The translations under genes and the position numbers were made by a program. This document shows positions 26,646-30,139 of a stretch of DNA of 30,139 nt, piece after piece. The stretch lies in IMG/VR virus record IMGVR_UViG_3300029319_000314, positions 1 to 30,139 of that record. One strand, written 5' to 3'. Within the stretch, counting starts at the first letter, position 1. Each line of letters begins with the position of its first letter. The DNA is from a virus. Under the pieces are notes generated by a model that saw nothing but the letters and a program-made list of their open reading frames with translations, was not told the origin of the DNA and did not search any database.

Positions 26646-28702
26646 AGCAACGCGAGATCACCTTCTGGCAGGGCTGCATAGAAAACAGCGCCCTGTATAT
26701 GCGGGACCGGCATAAGGTGTGGAAACGCCTGCTCCGCGCCTATGAGCTGGAGTATGATGTCGGCTCGTTGCCCGATGACAAGGTGGTCAAAGTCTCGCGC
26801 TTCTACCCGCTGGTCAGGCAGATCATCGCCAGCATCAGCTTTCAGCACCCGCACGTCTATTTCCACGTCGAAGAGCCCAACAAAGAGTTCGCCTCGACCA
26901 TACTGGAGCGTGTAGCCAATGCGGCCCTGACGCAGATGGGTACCAAGGCCGAGGTGCAGCAAGTGATCTTCGATGCCTTGTTCTGCTCGGTGGGTTGGCT
27001 TAAGTGCGGCTATAACCCGGCCGGTGACGACGACTTGATCGCACCCTACACGCTCAACGACTCGCTCAACGACGATTTTCCCTATGTCCACCGAGTCAAC
27101 CCCTTCAACGTCTTCATCGATCCGTTGACGCCGCCGCATAAGCTCAGCCATGCCAGGTATGTCATTGAGCGGATGACGGTGCCGCTGGAATACGTCAAGC
27201 GGGATGACCGCTTTGTAAACCGGCGCCAGATACAGGCCAGCGAGACGATTGACGAAGACGTACAGGACTCCTTCCTACGAGACAGTGGCTCGGTGGACAG
27301 TAGCAACGAGAAGGAAGCGATAGCCAAGTCCAAATCCATGGGCGAGATGACGGTCCTGTATGAGGTGCATGACCGTATGAAGCGTCGTCGCTATACCTTC
27401 GCCCCGGGCGTCGAAGACCCCATCGAAGATGTCGAGCATCCGATGCGGGCGATGAAGCCGGTCTATGCGCCCGACCCGTTCACCGGCGAGATGCTGATGA
27501 CGGGGGAGTATGAGCCCGAGGGCGGCTTCCTCACCGATGGGGGCTTTCCATATATCCCGCTGCGGTTCGATTCGACGGCTTCGGGCTTTTATGGGGAGCC
27601 GCCGATGCGCTACGGCGAAGACCTGCAAAAGGTCATCGTAGAAAGCATTTCCCGCCGCATCGACATCCTCAAGCGCAACCAGCGGATCCTCCTGGCCTCG
27701 CGCCGAGAGCGCGACAGCAATGCCGACATCGGCCACCAGCTAGAGACGGGGCGCGATGGCGAGGTCATCTGGGTCGAGGATGTGAATCAGTCGTTTAAGG
27801 AGCTGGGCTTCGGCGCTCCTCCACCCGATCAGATCGGCATCGAAAAAGACGCTCGGGGCTACGAAGAGCAGTCGATGGGCGTAAGTCAGATGGCGATGGG
27901 GGGCGGGAAGAAGGTCACCGCCACCCAGGCCAGCCTGGAGGCCAGCTATGGCCAGCTCAACCGGGAGTGGATGCAAGACAAGGTAGCCGTGGTCTTTGAG
28001 ACGGTGGTGCGCAACACCCTGCGCATGATGGCCGACGCCAGGTATCTGCCCGAAGAGTTTCTGATCAACGTGGCAAAGGACGAGGCCGACCCGGTCTATG
28101 AGGCGGTGACGACCGACATGCTGCGGGTGCGCTACTCCGTAGACATCGAAACGGGATCGATGAGCCCGCTGACGGAGCAGCTAGAGCGCGAGGATGCGCT
28201 GGCGCTCTTCAACTACACGATACAACTGCCCGAGATCGACCGGCGCGAGGCCATCAACGGCCTGCTTAAGGCGTTTAAAGTGGCCGACCCCGACAAGTAC
28301 TTCAAGCCGGGCATGGATGCCGACGTGATCAAGCTGGCCAGCATGGAGAACCTGCTGTATTTGCTCAAGGGAGCGGCGGTAAACGTTAGCCCCGACGAAA
28401 ATCACGAGGTGCATCTGCAGATCCACAGCCAGATCGGTCAGATGCCCGAATTCCAGCAGCTTTTACCCGCTCAGCAGCAGGCGGTGATGCAGATCGCCCA
28501 GCAGCACATGGCCCAGCATCAGCAATTTTTGCAGCAGATGGCGCAGGGCCAGGCTCCCGGCGCAGGCCAGGCCCCTGGCGGGGGCGGCGACATCGGCTCG
28601 GTGCGGGAACGAGCAGGCACCGAAGGCAACATCGTCTCGCTGGTGCGCTCAAACGCGCAAGAGGTCAGCCAGGAGCTGCAGCGGGCCCCGGGACAAGGAT
28701 AA
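26642..28702 (+). CDS. Portal protein (podovirus type)
   Basis: A 686-residue protein after terminase, the position and size of a podoviral portal. Twelve copies would form the ring through which DNA enters. The N-terminal part (WKRLLRAYELEYDVGSLPDD, then KVSRFYPLVRQIIASI) is typical of the clip/wing region. PFNVFIDPLT and GFYGEPPMRYGEDLQKVIVE are common portal landmarks before the long helices. The stem region (DILKRNQRILLASRRERDSN) and a crown rich in Gln follow. The C terminus (about 590-660) is Gln/Met/Ala-rich with a Gly-rich end. No enzyme motif is expected or seen. Confidence 0.88.
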   Translation: MKQREITFWQGCIENSALYMRDRHKVWKRLLRAYELEYDVGSLPDDKVVKVSRFYPLVRQIIASISFQHPHVYFHVEEPNKEFASTILERVANAALTQMGTKAEVQQVIFDALFCSVGWLKCGYNPAGDDDLIAPYTLNDSLNDDFPYVHRVNPFNVFIDPLTPPHKLSHARYVIERMTVPLEYVKRDDRFVNRRQIQASETIDEDVQDSFLRDSGSVDSSNEKEAIAKSKSMGEMTVLYEVHDRMKRRRYTFAPGVEDPIEDVEHPMRAMKPVYAPDPFTGEMLMTGEYEPEGGFLTDGGFPYIPLRFDSTASGFYGEPPMRYGEDLQKVIVESISRRIDILKRNQRILLASRRERDSNADIGHQLETGRDGEVIWVEDVNQSFKELGFGAPPPDQIGIEKDARGYEEQSMGVSQMAMGGGKKVTATQASLEASYGQLNREWMQDKVAVVFETVVRNTLRMMADARYLPEEFLINVAKDEADPVYEAVTTDMLRVRYSVDIETGSMSPLTEQLEREDALALFNYTIQLPEIDRREAINGLLKAFKVADPDKYFKPGMDADVIKLASMENLLYLLKGAAVNVSPDENHEVHLQIHSQIGQMPEFQQLLPAQQQAVMQIAQQHMAQHQQFLQQMAQGQAPGAGQAPGGGGDIGSVRERAGTEGNIVSLVRSNAQEVSQELQRAPGQG

Positions 28703-28705
28703 GCC

Positions 28706-29107
28706 ATGGTATTTCACGATTACGAATGCTCGACGTGCGGCCACCTCCACAAAGACGTATTTACCCGCCGCCGCGAAGACATCAAAAAGCGCATCGACTG
28801 CGAAAAGTGCGGTCGTAACGCGCCGATGGTCTTTAATACCGTCAACCGCATTCATCACGACCATTCCAGCATGTATGGCAAGTTCCATCCAGGCTTTGGC
28901 GAGGTCGTCAACAGTTATAGCCACAAGCAAGAGCTACTTAGGAAATACAACGTCACCGAGTCGTCCGACCCCGTGGGTGGGAGTCGTGAGCATCGGCCGG
29001 GTGACCTTTTCGACAAGAAACCCAAGCTCGACGGGCCACAGCCTGGCTTCGGTGACACGCCGCAGGCCGCTATAGCCGCTGCCGAGCGATTACGCACGGA
29101 GGATTGA
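28706..29107 (+). CDS. FmdB-like zinc-ribbon protein
   Basis: A 133-residue protein. The first 40 residues are an FmdB-type zinc ribbon: YEC-x2-C with Cys8 and Cys11, then DCEKC with Cys32 and Cys35. The remainder is polar, with His (RIHHDHSSMYGKFHPGF) and a Gly/Pro-rich middle, and ends in an Ala/Glu helix. Such ribbons occur between portal and scaffold genes in several podo-like phages; the role is unknown and may be in head assembly. It ends one base before the scaffold start. Confidence 0.8.
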   Translation: MVFHDYECSTCGHLHKDVFTRRREDIKKRIDCEKCGRNAPMVFNTVNRIHHDHSSMYGKFHPGFGEVVNSYSHKQELLRKYNVTESSDPVGGSREHRPGDLFDKKPKLDGPQPGFGDTPQAAIAAAERLRTED

Positions 29108-29108
29108 C

Positions 29109-30050
29109 GTGACTGAGGCCGTGATCGACGTAGGCTCCTCTAACGGTGCCGAGGCACCCGATGCTGGCGCATCCGCTAATGAAACTACCAGCGATACGCT
29201 GCTGTTTCCCGATGCGGATGCCACCCAGGAATCGGCCCCCGAGCCCGAAGCGGGACACTCTGCGGAAGCAACCGACTCAGTAGCAGACGACAGCAAAGTT
29301 GACCTTTTACGCACCCCGGTCGATGAGCTGCCAGAAAACCTGCGCCCTTTGGCCCCACTGGCCAAAAACCTGCAAGCCGACTATACCCGGTCGCAACAGG
29401 ATCTGCGGGAGCGCGAGGCGCAGCTTGCCCAGCGCGAACAGCAGATACAAGCCCAGAACCAGCAGGCCCAACAGCACCAGCAGCAATGGGCCGACCGGCT
29501 GCAGCAGGCCGTTATACCCGACACAGACCCGATCCAGCAGATGCGGGCCTCACTGACGGCTGATGAGAATCAAGCCATCGATACCGTGCAGGCCATCGTC
29601 CAGCATCAGGTGGGGGCTCAGCTCCAACAGATGCAAGGCCAGATCGACACGCTGCGTCAGGAAAACGACGCGCTGAAGTCAGGATATAGCGGCGTCCATA
29701 ACTATATGACCGAGCAAGCCCAGGTGAAGACGCGCCAGGACGTGCAGCAGGCCATAGATCGTTATGGAGAGGATGTGCGGCGGTATGGACAGCAAATATT
29801 GCACATGCTCAAATCAGACGCCCCACCCAACCCGCGCACTGGTCGCAAGTACACCGTGATCGAAGCGTACGAGCAGGTGAGCGGCAGAACGCAGCAGGCC
29901 GCAGAGGCTCTGCGTAATGCCGACCAACAGGCTAAGCGCAGCAGTAAGCGCCGGGTGGCGGCGAACAGCTCAGTGGATAGTTCCGAGGACGCAGGGCCAT
30001 TGAGTGAGACCGAGGTCATCAACCAGCTAAAAGCCCTCGGTTTCGAGTGA
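29109..30050 (+). CDS. Scaffolding protein (candidate)
   Basis: A 313-residue protein from GTG 29109 with GGAGGA six bases upstream. Residues 1-65 are acidic and disordered (Asp, Glu, Ala, Ser). Residues about 90-190 form a Gln/Glu/Arg coiled coil (LREREAQLAQREQQIQAQNQ onward). After it comes a smaller helical part, then a basic patch (AKRSSKRRVAANS) and a final helix (LSETEVINQLKALGFE). An acidic N terminus, long coiled coil and basic C-terminal capsid-binding helix, between portal and the next gene, are the usual scaffold layout. The family itself is not recognised by sequence. Confidence 0.78.
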   Translation: MTEAVIDVGSSNGAEAPDAGASANETTSDTLLFPDADATQESAPEPEAGHSAEATDSVADDSKVDLLRTPVDELPENLRPLAPLAKNLQADYTRSQQDLREREAQLAQREQQIQAQNQQAQQHQQQWADRLQQAVIPDTDPIQQMRASLTADENQAIDTVQAIVQHQVGAQLQQMQGQIDTLRQENDALKSGYSGVHNYMTEQAQVKTRQDVQQAIDRYGEDVRRYGQQILHMLKSDAPPNPRTGRKYTVIEAYEQVSGRTQQAAEALRNADQQAKRSSKRRVAANSSVDSSEDAGPLSETEVINQLKALGFE

Positions 30051-30083
30051 ACCGTAAACATATGAGCCACAGGAGTTTAAGTC

Positions 30084-30139
30084 ATGGCATCTACTAGCAC
30101 CACCGAGACCTGGAACGCCGCATGGACGCTTAGTCTTCG
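30084..30139 (+). CDS. Start of a gene, probably major capsid protein (3' end outside window)
   Basis: ATG 30084 has AGGAG eight bases upstream. Only 18 residues are visible (MASTSTTETWNAAWTLSL). They are Thr/Ser/Trp-rich, with no motif to name. Because the gene follows a scaffold candidate, the major capsid protein is the most likely product. Confidence 0.5.
   Translation, partial: MASTSTTETWNAAWTLSL

Overview
The window is a large part of a temperate tailed phage (or prophage) genome, most likely podovirus-like, from a fairly GC-rich bacterium. The evidence is a packaging, portal and scaffold block, internal-core-like proteins directly before a tail fibre, and an integrase/excisionase/repressor set. 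There are no ribosomal or metabolic genes. Strong AGGAGG ribosome sites and sigma70-like promoters point to a bacterial host. Tail-fibre repeats of the 'GTVAASK.VVVD.NKDIGSFRN' type are common in marine phages, so an aquatic proteobacterial host is a guess, not a demonstration. The window opens inside a virion gene and closes at the first codons after the scaffold gene. If the genome is circular or permuted, the missing part should hold the capsid and tail-tube genes.

Layout. (1) 1-11204, rightward: four internal-virion or ejection-type proteins and a small acidic protein, the tail fibre with a C-terminal S74 chaperone domain, then four small membrane or coiled-coil proteins (holin or spanin candidates). 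(2) 11205-11482: a candidate attP with phased repeats. (3) 11477-17339, leftward: integrase, excisionase, a tandem HTH protein, a helicase-loader-like protein, a zinc-motif protein, a RusA resolvase, an HTH protein, an SSB-like protein with an acidic tail, and tiny upstream genes. (4) 17462-18220, leftward: a repressor-like protein with its own promoter. (5) 18710-21083, leftward early operon: an XRE/Cro-like regulator, several small unknowns and a SprT-like metalloprotease. (6) 21084-21527: a divergent control region with two promoters sharing one operator-like palindrome, eight 7-bp iterons, a 64-bp alternating pyrimidine-purine tract and a G-rich repeat tract. (7) 21528-22627, rightward: two small genes and a GP88-family gene, closed by a terminator. 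(8) 22691-23788: about 1.1 kb without a convincing gene, very rich in short palindromes, probably holding the packaging or late-promoter region. (9) 23789-30139, rightward: a small unknown, an M15 peptidase, small and large terminase, two tiny basic proteins, portal, a zinc-ribbon protein, scaffold, and the start of the likely capsid gene.

How it fits together. Lysogeny would be set by the repressor and the XRE protein acting on the divergent promoters, with integrase and excisionase acting at the adjacent attP. Replication seems to borrow the host polymerase, because only accessory factors are present. The most unusual signals are regulatory or structural. One is a shared leader element (hairpin with TAGCAG in the loop plus a CCACCCTATCC box) at three transcription-unit starts. 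Another is the iteron plus alternating-tract region. A third is nine copies of the 8-bp palindrome GTTTAAAC, always followed by G. The last is a composite 20-bp repeat found twice at attP and once, inverted, near the packaging region.
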